Positions 26,854 through 35,204 are shown, counted from the first letter of the stretch. The stretch is 51,257 nucleotides of DNA from Actinomycetes bacterium (GCA_021793235.1 JAJYTD010000031.1:1-51257); one strand, 5' to 3'. The notes: a model not told the origin generated them from the sequence alone. Numbers and translations: made by a program.

Positions 26854-27246
26854 ATGAGTTACGGTCCGGGAGGTCAGCCTCCGCACGGTTCCGGGGGATG
26901 GGGAGCGCCGCCCCCTCCGCCTCCCGGCGGGCCCTACGGTCCGCCCCCGCCACCTCCTCCGCCTCCCGGCGGTGGCGGCCGCGGACCGCAGGTCAATCAG
27001 GGCAGCGCGATCGGCGCGCTGATCGCCAACATCTTCGGCCTCTTCTTCTGCTTCTGCAGCCTCTTCTCCCTCCTCCTGGCGATCCCCGGCCTGATCTGCG
27101 CCATCATCGGCACGGCGACGATGAACAGCAACGCCCAGACCTCGCGCGGATGCACCATGGCCGCCTGGGTGCTCTTCGGGCTCTCCGCCGCGCTCAGCAT
27201 CCTCATGTTCATCCTGTCCATGTTCCTGTGGGGAAGCGGCGTGTGA
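26854..27246 (+). CDS. Small DUF4190-like membrane protein with proline-rich N-terminus
   Basis: The protein has 130 residues. Residues 1-48 are Gly/Pro-rich, with PPPPPP runs and no charged core. Two transmembrane helices follow (IGALIANIFGLFFCFCSLF.. continuing to about 85, and MAAWVLFGLSAALSILMFIL). A short polar loop, TATMNSNAQTSRGCT, lies between them. This is the common actinobacterial layout annotated DUF4190 or 'hypothetical membrane protein'. The Pro-rich part is expected in the cytoplasm and could dock partner proteins. Function is unknown. Confidence 0.72.
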   Translation: MSYGPGGQPPHGSGGWGAPPPPPPGGPYGPPPPPPPPPGGGGRGPQVNQGSAIGALIANIFGLFFCFCSLFSLLLAIPGLICAIIGTATMNSNAQTSRGCTMAAWVLFGLSAALSILMFILSMFLWGSGV

Positions 27247-27286
27247 TACTCCGACTACGGGTACCGACACCTGGCCGGCACCCCGA

Positions 27287-28411
27287 TCAGCCGACCGCGG
27301 CGGCGATGATGGCGCGGAGCTGCTCGACGATGTCGGCGCGGTCGCGCTCGAATGCGGCGTCGCTGAGCGCGCCGGCCCCGCCGCCCCGCTCTTCTGCGGC
27401 GAGCTCCAGAACGGGTGTGTGCACATGCCCGGCCGGGATCATCCGGCCGGTGGCGTCGCGCAGCAGGGTGTTGCGGTAGGCGATCTCGTTGGACAGGTCG
27501 CCCCCGCCCCGGTGCGCGGCCGGACCAGGGCCCTGCGCCCGCGCCTCGCCGTGGTCAGCGGGGAGCCCGGTGCCGTCGTGGACGGGGAAGCGCCCGGCGG
27601 CGCGTTCGACGATGGCCCGGCGGGGCAGGGAGGACACGGTCCACTGCGGCTGCGGGCGCGCCCCGGGGTGGTCGGGGCGCAACGGCACCGGTCCCGGGGC
27701 GCTCACGCCTTCGTTGTCGGCACCGCCGCCGCGCCGTGCGCCGTGGCAGGCCTGCAGGTCGAAGCGGCCCGCACGGCCCTGGCCGACGGTGATGACCGCG
27801 TCAGCGGCCACAGCGCCGGGGCCGGGAGCGTAGTGCGGGTACAGCGTGCGCTCGACCATCCCGTCGGTGAAGTCCCGCCAGCGCACTGGAAAGACCGCCG
27901 TGCGGACGACAACGGTGCGACTGCCGGCCTCGAAGGTCGCCCCGTGCAGGGTGAGCGCGGCCACGCCCGAGGGATTGGACCGACGGATGTCCGCGTCGAG
28001 CCCGAAGGGGTCGAAACCGGTGACGATGACGCGCAGGATCCGGTCGTCAAGCGGGAACACCAGGTCATCGTGGCCGCGGGAGGCATGCTCCAGCCGTCTC
28101 AGCAGCGCCGTGCGCGCGTTGCCGCCGACCTCGAAGCCCGGCGTCCAGGCGCGCAGCCGGGCGGCCAGCGCGAGCCGGGCCCAGTAGAGGGGCCGGTCGT
28201 CGGCGATCCCGTCCTGCGTGCGGACGGCCTCCGACCACAGTCGGCGCCCGTGCGAGGAGACGACCTGCTCGGCCTGCGCACTATCGGCTGCGGCGGCGAG
28301 ATCGGCGGAGAACAGGGGGGCGGCCGCGGAGAAACCGGATCGGCGCAGAATCGCCTGCGGCGCCTCCAGCCCGGCTCGGGCCTCCTCGACGGTGCTGGCG
28401 GTGGTGTTCAA
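27287..28411 (-). CDS. Pyroglutamyl peptidase I-like protein, probable non-canonical or inactive
   Basis: The protein has 374 residues, much longer than the ~215 of true Pcp. The C15-type core starts at VTGFDPFGLDADIRRSNPSG (~130-149), and GHVHTP (His331) matches the catalytic His. However, the Cys of SNxAGxYVCN is Arg313 (SNEIAYRNTLL), and the Glu of GQxGGRxxxxxER is not conserved (GQGRAGRFDLQACHGA). The N-terminal 120 residues are an extra helical domain. The start is TTG 28411. I recall long actinobacterial relatives with the same SNEIAYR sequence, so the loss seems family-wide. Activity, if any, is unknown. Confidence 0.72.
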   Translation of the reverse strand: MNTTASTVEEARAGLEAPQAILRRSGFSAAAPLFSADLAAAADSAQAEQVVSSHGRRLWSEAVRTQDGIADDRPLYWARLALAARLRAWTPGFEVGGNARTALLRRLEHASRGHDDLVFPLDDRILRVIVTGFDPFGLDADIRRSNPSGVAALTLHGATFEAGSRTVVVRTAVFPVRWRDFTDGMVERTLYPHYAPGPGAVAADAVITVGQGRAGRFDLQACHGARRGGGADNEGVSAPGPVPLRPDHPGARPQPQWTVSSLPRRAIVERAAGRFPVHDGTGLPADHGEARAQGPGPAAHRGGGDLSNEIAYRNTLLRDATGRMIPAGHVHTPVLELAAEERGGGAGALSDAAFERDRADIVEQLRAIIAAAVG

Positions 28412-28493
28412 CTGTCCACGTCCGGATCGGCGGCAAGAGGGTGCAAGAGGGGAAAATCCCTGGGGATCTTACCCTCTGTGGCGCCCGGCCCCG

Positions 28494-30056
28494 TCATCCC
28501 AGTCGGAAGTCCGGATCCGCCTCGATCTGGACGGCGTCCATTTGCGCCTTCTGCAGCCTGCCGGAGTAGTCCCAGTTCATCGACTGCCAGCGGGTGAACT
28601 GGTCGAGCACCCACGTCCCCGAGAGGCGGCCGCCGTTGCCCGAGCGGCCGTTGCCCCCGAACGGCAGGTGCGCCTCGGCGCCGGATGTGGAATTGTTGAC
28701 GCTGACCATGCCCGCGCCGATGCCCGAGCGGAAGGCGAACGCCTTTTTCGGGTCGGTGGTGTAGATCGAGCAGGACAGCCCGTACCCCGGCCGGTTGGCG
28801 AGTTCGACCGCCTCTTCCAGGTGCCGGTAGGAGGCCACACCGACGAGCGGACCGAACGTCTCCTCGGTGAAGACCCGGTCGTCGGGCCGCACACCATTGA
28901 GGATCACCGGGTGGTAGAACAATCCGGCGGCCGGATCACCGATGAACCCCTCGCGGGGCGCGGCCGCCGTGATCCGCCCGGTCGCGGTGGAACCGAGGAC
29001 GGTGTGGTGGTCGCCGATCCAGTCGAGGAAGCCCTCGAAGCGCTCGGCGAAGCGCTCGCAGATCAGCGGCCCGTAGAGGACGTCCTGGGTGGGGTCGCCC
29101 ACGGCCGCCGCGGCCACGGCCTCGGCCAGCAGGTCCACGAACCGCTCGTGGACCGACTCGTGGACCAGCGCGGTGCCCAGCGAGGTGCACCGCTGCCCGG
29201 CGGTGCCGAACCCCGAGAACAGCGCTCCCTCGACGGCCAGTTCCAGATCGGCGTCCTCGGCCACCACCATCGGGTTCTTGCCGCCCAGCTCCAGGCAGGG
29301 GGTCTGCAGATGACGCCCGCACAACGCGCCGATGCGGCTGCCCACCGCGCTGGAGCCGGTGAACCCGACCTTGTCGACCAGGCCCTGGTCGAGCGCGTCG
29401 GAAAGCCCGGCAAAGGTGTCCTGCCCGTCGGCATAGACGATGTTGAGCACGCCTTCGGGAAGGCCGGCGTGGGAGAGGATCTCATAGAAGGCCCACGCGC
29501 AGAAGGCGGAGTACTCGGCCGGCTTCCACACCACCGTGTTGCCGGCGAGCAGCGCCGGCACGATGTACCAGCTCGGGACGGCAAGAGGGAAGTTGCCCGC
29601 GGTGATGACGGCGGCGACGCCGAGCGGGGTGCGGAAGGTGAACAGCTCCTTGTCGGGCATCTCCGAGGGCACGGTCTGGCCGTAGAGCCGCCGTCCTTCA
29701 CCGCGGAAGAACTCGCAGGTGTCGATGGCCTCCTGGACCTCGCCGCGCGATTCCGCCAAGGGCTTGCCGATGTCGCGGGTGAGGGCTTGCGCGAGCGCCT
29801 CCTTGTTGGCCTTGACCAGGTCGCCGATGGTGGCCACGACCTGGCCCCGGACGGGTGCGGGCACCCGCGCCCACGCTGCCTGCGCCTCTTTCGCGGCGCG
29901 GCAGGCGGCCACGAAGTCCTCGGGCCCGGCCAGGCTCACCTCCGCGAGGACGTCGGCCGTGCGGGAAGGATCGGTATCGGCCACAGGCGTGCCGGCGCGC
30001 GGCAGCGGCGCGCCGGCGACGACGGACCTGAGGTCCAGGGGCGTGCTCTCAGTCAA
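28494..30056 (-). CDS. NAD(P)-dependent aldehyde dehydrogenase
   Basis: The protein has 520 residues from TTG 30056, which has GGAG 7 nt upstream; an ATG at 30101 would add 15 residues. The ALDH fold is clear: ITAGNFPLAVPSW, the cofactor motif FTGSSAVGSRI, catalytic Glu in LELGGKNP and catalytic Cys in GQRCTSLGT, then ETFGPLVGV. The sequence PFGGNGRSGNGGRLSG near the C-terminus is a normal oligomerisation-loop variant. Substrate specificity cannot be read from sequence, but the style resembles semialdehyde dehydrogenases. It stands alone; the flanking genes are unrelated. Confidence 0.88.
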   Translation of the reverse strand: MTESTPLDLRSVVAGAPLPRAGTPVADTDPSRTADVLAEVSLAGPEDFVAACRAAKEAQAAWARVPAPVRGQVVATIGDLVKANKEALAQALTRDIGKPLAESRGEVQEAIDTCEFFRGEGRRLYGQTVPSEMPDKELFTFRTPLGVAAVITAGNFPLAVPSWYIVPALLAGNTVVWKPAEYSAFCAWAFYEILSHAGLPEGVLNIVYADGQDTFAGLSDALDQGLVDKVGFTGSSAVGSRIGALCGRHLQTPCLELGGKNPMVVAEDADLELAVEGALFSGFGTAGQRCTSLGTALVHESVHERFVDLLAEAVAAAAVGDPTQDVLYGPLICERFAERFEGFLDWIGDHHTVLGSTATGRITAAAPREGFIGDPAAGLFYHPVILNGVRPDDRVFTEETFGPLVGVASYRHLEEAVELANRPGYGLSCSIYTTDPKKAFAFRSGIGAGMVSVNNSTSGAEAHLPFGGNGRSGNGGRLSGTWVLDQFTRWQSMNWDYSGRLQKAQMDAVQIEADPDFRLG

Positions 30057-30312
30057 CGAAGTGCTCCATTGCTCTTGGTGGGGGGCTCGTGCGCTCCCCA
30101 TAGCCCCGATCACCGGACGCGAAACCTCGCCGCGGCGGGTGCGGGCGGCGCCGCAGGGAGGGGGCGCCACGGCACCACCCGCTGGTAACGATAGGCGGCG
30201 TCCACCCGAACGGCCACATCCGCACAGCGGGCCCGCGGACGGGCGGCGGTACGCAGAGCCCGCAACGGGGAGCCTGGCAACGTTACGGCCGCGCATCGGG
30301 CAGGCTGGAGGC
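30057..30312. other. Spacer upstream of the aldehyde dehydrogenase
   Basis: No gene is seen. It should contain the aldehyde dehydrogenase promoter. Its right end (about 30293-30312) is the sequence flanking the 3' end of the IS200/IS605-type element, which would correspond to an omega-RNA guide. Confidence 0.4.
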
Positions 30313-30325
30313 TTGACTTCCTCCT

Positions 30326-30339
30326 CTCCCTGGAGGGAG
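30326..30339 (-). repeat. Right-end hairpin of the element (omega-RNA terminus type)
   Basis: CTCCCT-GG-AGGGAG is a 6-bp perfect stem extended by further C/G pairing outward. It is followed on the minus strand by GGAGGAAGTCAA, after which flanking DNA (the would-be guide) begins. Confidence 0.6.
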
Positions 30340-30373
30340 GGGGTTCCGATACGTGTTTACGCGCGTATGGGCC

Positions 30374-30859
30374 TTACGGCCCGGTCCTCACAGACCCGGT
30401 TTCCTGCTTCGTTGCCGATTGCGGAAGGGAGGACCCTTGCCGTTCCAGCGGCGTTGCCTGTTTGGCCAGGAACAACCGGCCATCACGGATGCGGAACGCC
30501 GAGCGGGTGTAATGCGCCGCCTGGCGGCCGTTACGGGATTTGAACCTGGGGTATTTGGCGCGGCCGGCGAAGAAGTTGCTGAAGGCGGTGTGCTGGTGGC
30601 GCAGTACCTGCTGCAGCGGAACCGAGGACACCTCGGACAGAAACGCAAGGTCTTCGGTCTTCTTCCACGCGGTCAGCGCCTGATCGGTCTGCGCCTGATC
30701 GGTCTGCGTGTAGGAGGTCTTCTGGCCGTGCTGGTGGTAGGCGGTGTGGCGGTGGGCCAGTGTCTTGTTCCATACCAGGCGCACGCAGCCGAACGTGCGG
30801 CCCAGCTGGGCCTGCTGTTCGGGGTCGGGGTAGGCCCGGCACGTGTACGCCGTCCGCAT
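30374..30859 (-). pseudogene. tnpB: tnpB with in-frame internal deletion
   Basis: There are 161 codons where 370-400 are expected. It begins MRTAYTCRAYPDPEQQAQLG, continues through CVRLVWNKTLAHR and YPRFKSRNGRQAAHYTRSAF to RDGRLFLAKQATPL, the N-terminal HTH_OrfB_IS605 part. It then jumps in frame to SSLPQSATKQETGSVRTGP, which resembles the usual TnpB tail. The RuvC catalytic Asp/Glu/Asp and the zinc ribbon are gone, so it cannot cleave DNA. TDQAQTDQA marks a small direct duplication (CTGATCGGTCTGCGC repeated near 30681-30712). Confidence 0.72.
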
Positions 30860-30951
30860 ACACCCCAGTCTGCAGGAGGCCGGCACATGAGTAAGCCACC
30901 GCCCGGATTCCTCCCCGGCCTGAAAGCCGGGACCTCCTCCGGGAGGTTTTG

Positions 30952-33336
30952 GTGAAATCAGCATCCGCGGAACAGCCGGACGCGGGCGAGGCGCTGGAGC
31001 GGATCCGGCCGATGGCGCGCAGACCGCTGGACCTGTTGATCGCGTCCGCCGGTGCGCTCGCGATCTTCGCCGTCCTGCTGGCCGTGCGCCTCACCACCGA
31101 CAGCTCCGATACCGCCGACCCGGCCGAACTGCGCGCGCTGCTGCCGTCCTCGCTGCTGGCGGTCATCGCCGGCATCGCCAACATCACGATGATCGTCCTG
31201 GTGGCCGTGACCACCGTGGAGCGCCTCCTCCGACGGGAGTTCCGCAACGTGGTGCGCGCCCTGGCCGCCGCCGTCCTCGGCTACGGGCTGGCCGGAGCCG
31301 TCAACGCCGCCGTCTTCGCCGTCTCCGGGCCCGGCGGCCCGCCCGACATCCTCGCCGCCCCCCAGCCCCACAGCGCCTTCACCAACCCGCTGCACGCCTA
31401 CATCGCCGCCGCCATCGCCTACGTCGGCGCCCTGTCTCTGCGCGACCTGCCCCGCATCCGCACCGCGATGTGGGCGGGCATCGCCGCGACCGCCGCATCG
31501 GTCCTGCTGGCCGGCATCACGACCGCGCTCGCGCTGCTGCTGACCGTCCTCACCGGATGGACCTGCGCGGCGGCCGCCGGCTATGCCGTGGGCCTGCCCC
31601 GCCCGGCACAGGCCACCGACCGGCTCATCCGCGAACTCCGCCGCTTCGACCTGGAACCCCTCGGCCTCACCTCGGCCGGCACCGACGCCATGGGCGACCA
31701 GCACTTCGCCGTGGACACCGTTGACCGCCGCCTGGACATCGCCGTCATGCGCGCCGACGACACCAGCGGACTGTGGAAGCGGTTGGCCGCCCTGGTACTG
31801 CTGCGCGACCCCGCGGCCCCCCCGGTCCTGCTCGGCCTGCGCCGCAGGCTCGAACACGCGGCCCTGATGGACTTCGCCGCCCGTGCCGCGGGAGCCGCCG
31901 TCCCCCGCATCATCGCCATCGGAGAACTGGGGCGGGGCACGGCGGTGCTGATTCGCGAGCACCTGCGCGTCCGCACCCTGGACGACACCGACCCCGCTGC
32001 GGTCACCGACCGGTCCCTGGCCGAGATCTGGACCGAACTGGGCCGGCTGCACCGCCACCGCATCGTGCACGGCAACCTCAACGGCGACACCGTGGGCTGG
32101 TCCCCGTCCGGGCGGGCGGCCTTCACCGGGCTGTCGGGCGGCAGCGTGGCCGCCGCCCCGATCAAGGCCTCGCTGGACGTGGCCGCGATGCTGGCGGTAC
32201 TGGCGTTGAGCGTGGGGGAGGAGCGGGCGGTGCGCTCGGCCGTGCGCGTACTGGGGGTGGCGCCGATCGCGGCGGCGCTGCCGCTGGTGCAGTCGGCCGG
32301 GATGCCGTTCGGTCTGCGCCGCAGGCTCCGCTCCCGCCGGGAGGTACTGAGCGGGATCCGTTCGCGCATCATCGACATCGCCCCCGAGGCCCCCGCGCGC
32401 CCGGCCAAACTGGAACGCATGCGGCCGCGCACCGTGGCCAGCGTCATCGCGGCCACCGCCGTGGGCCTGGTGCTCGCCTACCAGCTCGCCGACATCGACT
32501 TCGGCACCATCGCCGACGCCGATCCCGGATGGACCGCCGCGGCCTTCGCGGCGTCGACGCTGTGCATGGTCGCCGCGGCGATGGCGCTCATCGGCTTCGT
32601 CCCCATCCGGCTGCCCATGGCGACGACGGTGCTCGTCCAGTACGCGGCCTCGTTCATCCGCATCGCGGCCCCGGCCGGGCTGGGGTCACTCGCCCTCAAC
32701 ACCCGCTATGTCACCCGCATGGGCGCCTCCCCCGGGGTGGCGGTCTCGGCGGTGGGGCTGTCCCAGGCCGTGGGCCTGCTGACCCATCTCCCGCTGCTGC
32801 TGGTCTGCGCCTACCTCACCGGAAGCGCCTATCTGGCCGACTTCTCCCCGTCAGCGACCTTCATCGGCGTGACGGCGGCGCTGGCGCTGCTGGCGGCGCT
32901 CGTCCTGCTGCTGCCGGGGCTGCGCCGCGCGGTGGTCGAGCGGGTGCGCCCCTACGTGCAGGGAACGGTGCCCCAGATGCTGGACCTGCTGCAGCACCCG
33001 CGCCGACTGGCCATGGGGGTGGGCGGAACGCTGCTGCTGACCGCCGGGTTCGTGCTGTGCCTGCACTTCTCCGTCCTGGCCTTCGGCGGCAACGCGGACC
33101 TGGTCGCGGTCGCCGTGGTGTTCTTGGCGGGCAACGCCATCGGGTCGACGGCGCCGACCCCCGGGGGCCTGGGCGCGGTCGAGGCCGCGATGCTCGGCGG
33201 ACTGACCACCGTGGCCGGGCTCCCGGCGGCCGTCGGCTTGCCCGCGGTGCTGCTGTTCCGGCTGTTCACCTTCTGGTTCCCGGCCCTACCGGGCTGGGGC
33301 GCCTTCCACCTGCTGCAGCGGTGGCAGGCGATCTGA
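30952..33336 (+). CDS. Pseudokinase-flippase fusion (MprF/AglD-type transmembrane domain)
   Basis: The protein has 794 residues. Residues 1-215 hold about five to six transmembrane helices. Residues 230-440 resemble a lipid-carrier-associated kinase fold, but the catalytic loop reads H373-G-N-L-N-G-D-T (normally HxDLxxxN), and the later DFD/DFG-type Asp is replaced (AFTGLSGGS). Residues 455-794 are the lysylphosphatidylglycerol-synthase TM / UPF0104 flippase-like domain with PAGLGSLALNTRY and STAPTPGGLGAVEAAMLGGL. GTG 30952 (or TTG 30949) follows GGGAGG from the adjacent element's left end. By family it would move a lipid-linked substrate across the membrane; the substrate is unknown. Confidence 0.8.
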   Translation: MKSASAEQPDAGEALERIRPMARRPLDLLIASAGALAIFAVLLAVRLTTDSSDTADPAELRALLPSSLLAVIAGIANITMIVLVAVTTVERLLRREFRNVVRALAAAVLGYGLAGAVNAAVFAVSGPGGPPDILAAPQPHSAFTNPLHAYIAAAIAYVGALSLRDLPRIRTAMWAGIAATAASVLLAGITTALALLLTVLTGWTCAAAAGYAVGLPRPAQATDRLIRELRRFDLEPLGLTSAGTDAMGDQHFAVDTVDRRLDIAVMRADDTSGLWKRLAALVLLRDPAAPPVLLGLRRRLEHAALMDFAARAAGAAVPRIIAIGELGRGTAVLIREHLRVRTLDDTDPAAVTDRSLAEIWTELGRLHRHRIVHGNLNGDTVGWSPSGRAAFTGLSGGSVAAAPIKASLDVAAMLAVLALSVGEERAVRSAVRVLGVAPIAAALPLVQSAGMPFGLRRRLRSRREVLSGIRSRIIDIAPEAPARPAKLERMRPRTVASVIAATAVGLVLAYQLADIDFGTIADADPGWTAAAFAASTLCMVAAAMALIGFVPIRLPMATTVLVQYAASFIRIAAPAGLGSLALNTRYVTRMGASPGVAVSAVGLSQAVGLLTHLPLLLVCAYLTGSAYLADFSPSATFIGVTAALALLAALVLLLPGLRRAVVERVRPYVQGTVPQMLDLLQHPRRLAMGVGGTLLLTAGFVLCLHFSVLAFGGNADLVAVAVVFLAGNAIGSTAPTPGGLGAVEAAMLGGLTTVAGLPAAVGLPAVLLFRLFTFWFPALPGWGAFHLLQRWQAI

Positions 33337-33383
33337 GCCGCCCTGCACAGCGGCCGCGCACTAGGATGGCGGCTTGGCTGTTA

Positions 33384-33397
33384 TGCGCGTACGCGCA
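33384..33397. promoter_or_regulatory. Palindrome upstream of marR, candidate operator
   Basis: TGCGCGTACGCGCA is a perfect 14-bp palindrome 77 bp before the marR start. MarR proteins usually bind such sites to repress themselves. The GC-rich palindrome could also occur by chance. Confidence 0.4.
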
Positions 33398-33473
33398 CGT
33401 GAGGCGGCCCAGGGAGCGGTCCGCGCCGGAGCCCGGGGCGCCGTTTGGGGCCGGGGCGGAGGAAAGAGCGGAA

Positions 33474-33935
33474 ATGGCCAGGGACGGAAGGGACAGACTC
33501 GCCGAAGAGGCCTGGGAGGCGCTGGCCCGGGCCCAGACGGCCCTGATGCGCCGGTTCCAGGAGGACTTCCGCAACGAGGAGATCTCCATGCGCGAGTACG
33601 ACGTGCTGTTCACCCTCGCCCGCTGCCCGGCGGGCAGCCGGCTGCGCGACCTCAGCGAACACGTACTGCTGAGCCAGCCCGGGATCAGTCGGCTGGTGGA
33701 GCGCATGGCCCAGACGGGTCTGGTCTCGCGCGAGGACGCCGCCGGCGACCGGCGCGGCACGGTGGTGCGGCTGACCAGCCGGGGCCGGGACGTGCTGCGC
33801 CGGGTCGGGCGGGCGCACGCGGCCGCCATCCAACGCTATGTGGGATCCGCGCTCGACCCCGATGAACTGCGCACGCTGCGTGATCTCGCGGTCAGGCTGA
33901 GAGCCGCCCAGGCCCCCGGAAAACTGCCGCCATAG
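33474..33935 (+). CDS. MarR-family transcriptional regulator
   Basis: The protein has 153 residues. The winged HTH has SMREYDVLFTLARCPAGSR, LRDLSEHVLLSQPGISRLVE and the wing DRRGTVVRLTSRGRDVL. The dimerisation helices lie at both ends. It precedes ohr (34072), but the redox Cys near residue 15-20 that defines OhrR is absent; its only Cys is around residue 50. It should therefore not be called OhrR without evidence. ATG 33474 has GGAGGA about 10 nt upstream. Confidence 0.86.
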   Translation: MARDGRDRLAEEAWEALARAQTALMRRFQEDFRNEEISMREYDVLFTLARCPAGSRLRDLSEHVLLSQPGISRLVERMAQTGLVSREDAAGDRRGTVVRLTSRGRDVLRRVGRAHAAAIQRYVGSALDPDELRTLRDLAVRLRAAQAPGKLPP

Positions 33936-34071
33936 GTCGGAAACGCCCCTCCTGCTAGCGATCGCGTCCCCCGTTGCGTGCTAGCTTCATCAAAGCCCAC
34001 GATGCGGCGGCCGCTGCGGCCGACGAACCGTACGCCGCCCCGCCATCAGCGAATCCGTCAAGGGAGACAGC

Positions 34072-34494
34072 GTGAACGTTCTCTACACCGCCGAGGCCAC
34101 CGTCGAAGGCGACGCCCGCAACGGGCAGGGGCACACCAACGACGGACGGCTCGACGTCGACCTGTCGGTGCCCAAGGGCCTGGGCGGCGACGACGGCCCG
34201 GGGACCAACCCCGAACAGCTCTTCGCCGTCGGCTACGCCGCCTGCTTCCACGGCGCCCTGAAGAAGGTCGCCAAGGAGGCCGGCGCCTCGACCGAGGGCT
34301 CCAAGATCGACTCCTTGGTGAGCATCGGCAAGGACGACACCGGCCTGGGCCTGGCAGTCGAACTGCGCGTCACCATCCCGGGCCTGTCCCAGGAGGAGAC
34401 GGCCAGGCTCCTCGAGGCCGCCCACCAAGTCTGCCCCTACTCTCGCGCCACCCGCGGCAACATCGAGGTGACGCTCACCGCTGTGGCCGGCTGA
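34072..34494 (+). CDS. ohr: Organic hydroperoxide resistance protein Ohr (OsmC superfamily)
   Basis: The protein has 140 residues. It reduces organic peroxides using two conserved cysteines, here Cys58 (GYAACFHGAL) and Cys121 (HQVCPYSRATRGN), both in exact Ohr context. The N-terminal LYTAEATVEGDARNGQ and VDLSVPKGLGG are Ohr-type. The GTG start at 34072 has AGGGAGA 5-6 nt upstream. In this family reducing power comes from lipoyl proteins. The preceding 136 bp contain two GCTAGC hexamers (33954 and 33980 area) but no convincing OhrR-type operator. Confidence 0.95.
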   Translation: MNVLYTAEATVEGDARNGQGHTNDGRLDVDLSVPKGLGGDDGPGTNPEQLFAVGYAACFHGALKKVAKEAGASTEGSKIDSLVSIGKDDTGLGLAVELRVTIPGLSQEETARLLEAAHQVCPYSRATRGNIEVTLTAVAG

Positions 34495-34589
34495 GCGCGC
34501 GACAGCCCCCGGGGCCCTGCGGTCCCGGGTGCTTTGCCCCCAACGTCTGGACCTATCCCCAATCCCCGGCTTTCGTTACTCTGGCCGCC

Positions 34590-35132
34590 ATGTTCGACGC
34601 TCTGATAGCGCGGGCGGCCCTGCCCGCCGATGCCTCCCTTGTCCAGGTGGTCGATGCCGTGCGCCGCATGCCTTACGGGCGGCCCGCGGTGCGCAGCGCC
34701 CAGGGCGCGCTCTCGGAGTGGCGCGGTACCTGCTCGACCAAGCACGGACTGCTGGCCGCGGTCCTGGCCGAGCGCTGGCCGCAGACCCGCCCGCGCCTGG
34801 TGCACCGCGTCTACTGTTGCACCCCCGAGGCGGCCCGGGACCGCTTCGGGGCCGCCGTCGCCTCCGCCGTCCCGGCGGAGGGCGTGTGGGACGTGCACCG
34901 CTACCTGACCGCCGAGATCGAGGGTGCGCGCGTGGCCATCGACGTCACCTATCCGTCGGCCCCGAAGTGGGACGGCGCCTCCTCCATGCCGGTGGCGGCC
35001 GGGGCGGGCAGCGACCACGAGGCCGGCCCCGACCCCGACCGTGAAAAGCGCGTCCTGGAGGCCGCGCACTGCGACCCGGACGTGCGCGAACGCTTCATCG
35101 CGGCCCTGTCCTCGGCCCTGGCGGCGGCCTGA
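34590..35132 (+). CDS. Transglutaminase-like hypothetical protein
   Basis: The protein has 180 residues. The segment EWRGTCSTKHGLLAAVLAER has the Cys-x-x-K-H helix start typical of transglutaminase-like folds. HRYLTAEIEGARVAIDVTYP could supply the His and Asp of a Cys-His-Asp triad. No signal peptide is present. I recall similar uncharacterised proteins in Streptomyces but no function. It ends tail-to-tail with the EamA transporter gene. An ATG start is used, and the ribosome site is weak. Confidence 0.65.
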   Translation: MFDALIARAALPADASLVQVVDAVRRMPYGRPAVRSAQGALSEWRGTCSTKHGLLAAVLAERWPQTRPRLVHRVYCCTPEAARDRFGAAVASAVPAEGVWDVHRYLTAEIEGARVAIDVTYPSAPKWDGASSMPVAAGAGSDHEAGPDPDREKRVLEAAHCDPDVRERFIAALSSALAAA

Positions 35133-35204
35133 CCGGTCGGCCGGAGAACACGGCCCACGGGCAGAGCAGCCGAGGGCAGCGGCATGGTCGGGCCGCCGCA
35201 CCGG

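Larger units (their letters stand above)
30313..30951 (-). mobile_element. Miniature IS200/IS605-type element (TnpB-only, internally deleted)
   Basis: The right end at 30313-30345 reads on the minus strand as a C/G-rich hairpin ending GGAGGAAGTCAA, the standard 3' terminus of TnpB-associated omega-RNA. The left end at 30911-30951 has two hairpins (CCCGGC/GCCGGG at 30914-30931; CCTCC/GGAGG at 30933-30946). Between them lies a tnpB that retains both termini but not its centre. No tnpA is present. The total is about 640 bp where an intact TnpB-only element would be about 1.3-1.5 kb. Element boundaries are estimated to within a few bases. Confidence 0.7.

Noticed and set aside
33474-33935. Annotating the MarR protein as OhrR
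   Set aside because: The defining N-terminal redox cysteine is absent. Adjacency to ohr alone is not enough.
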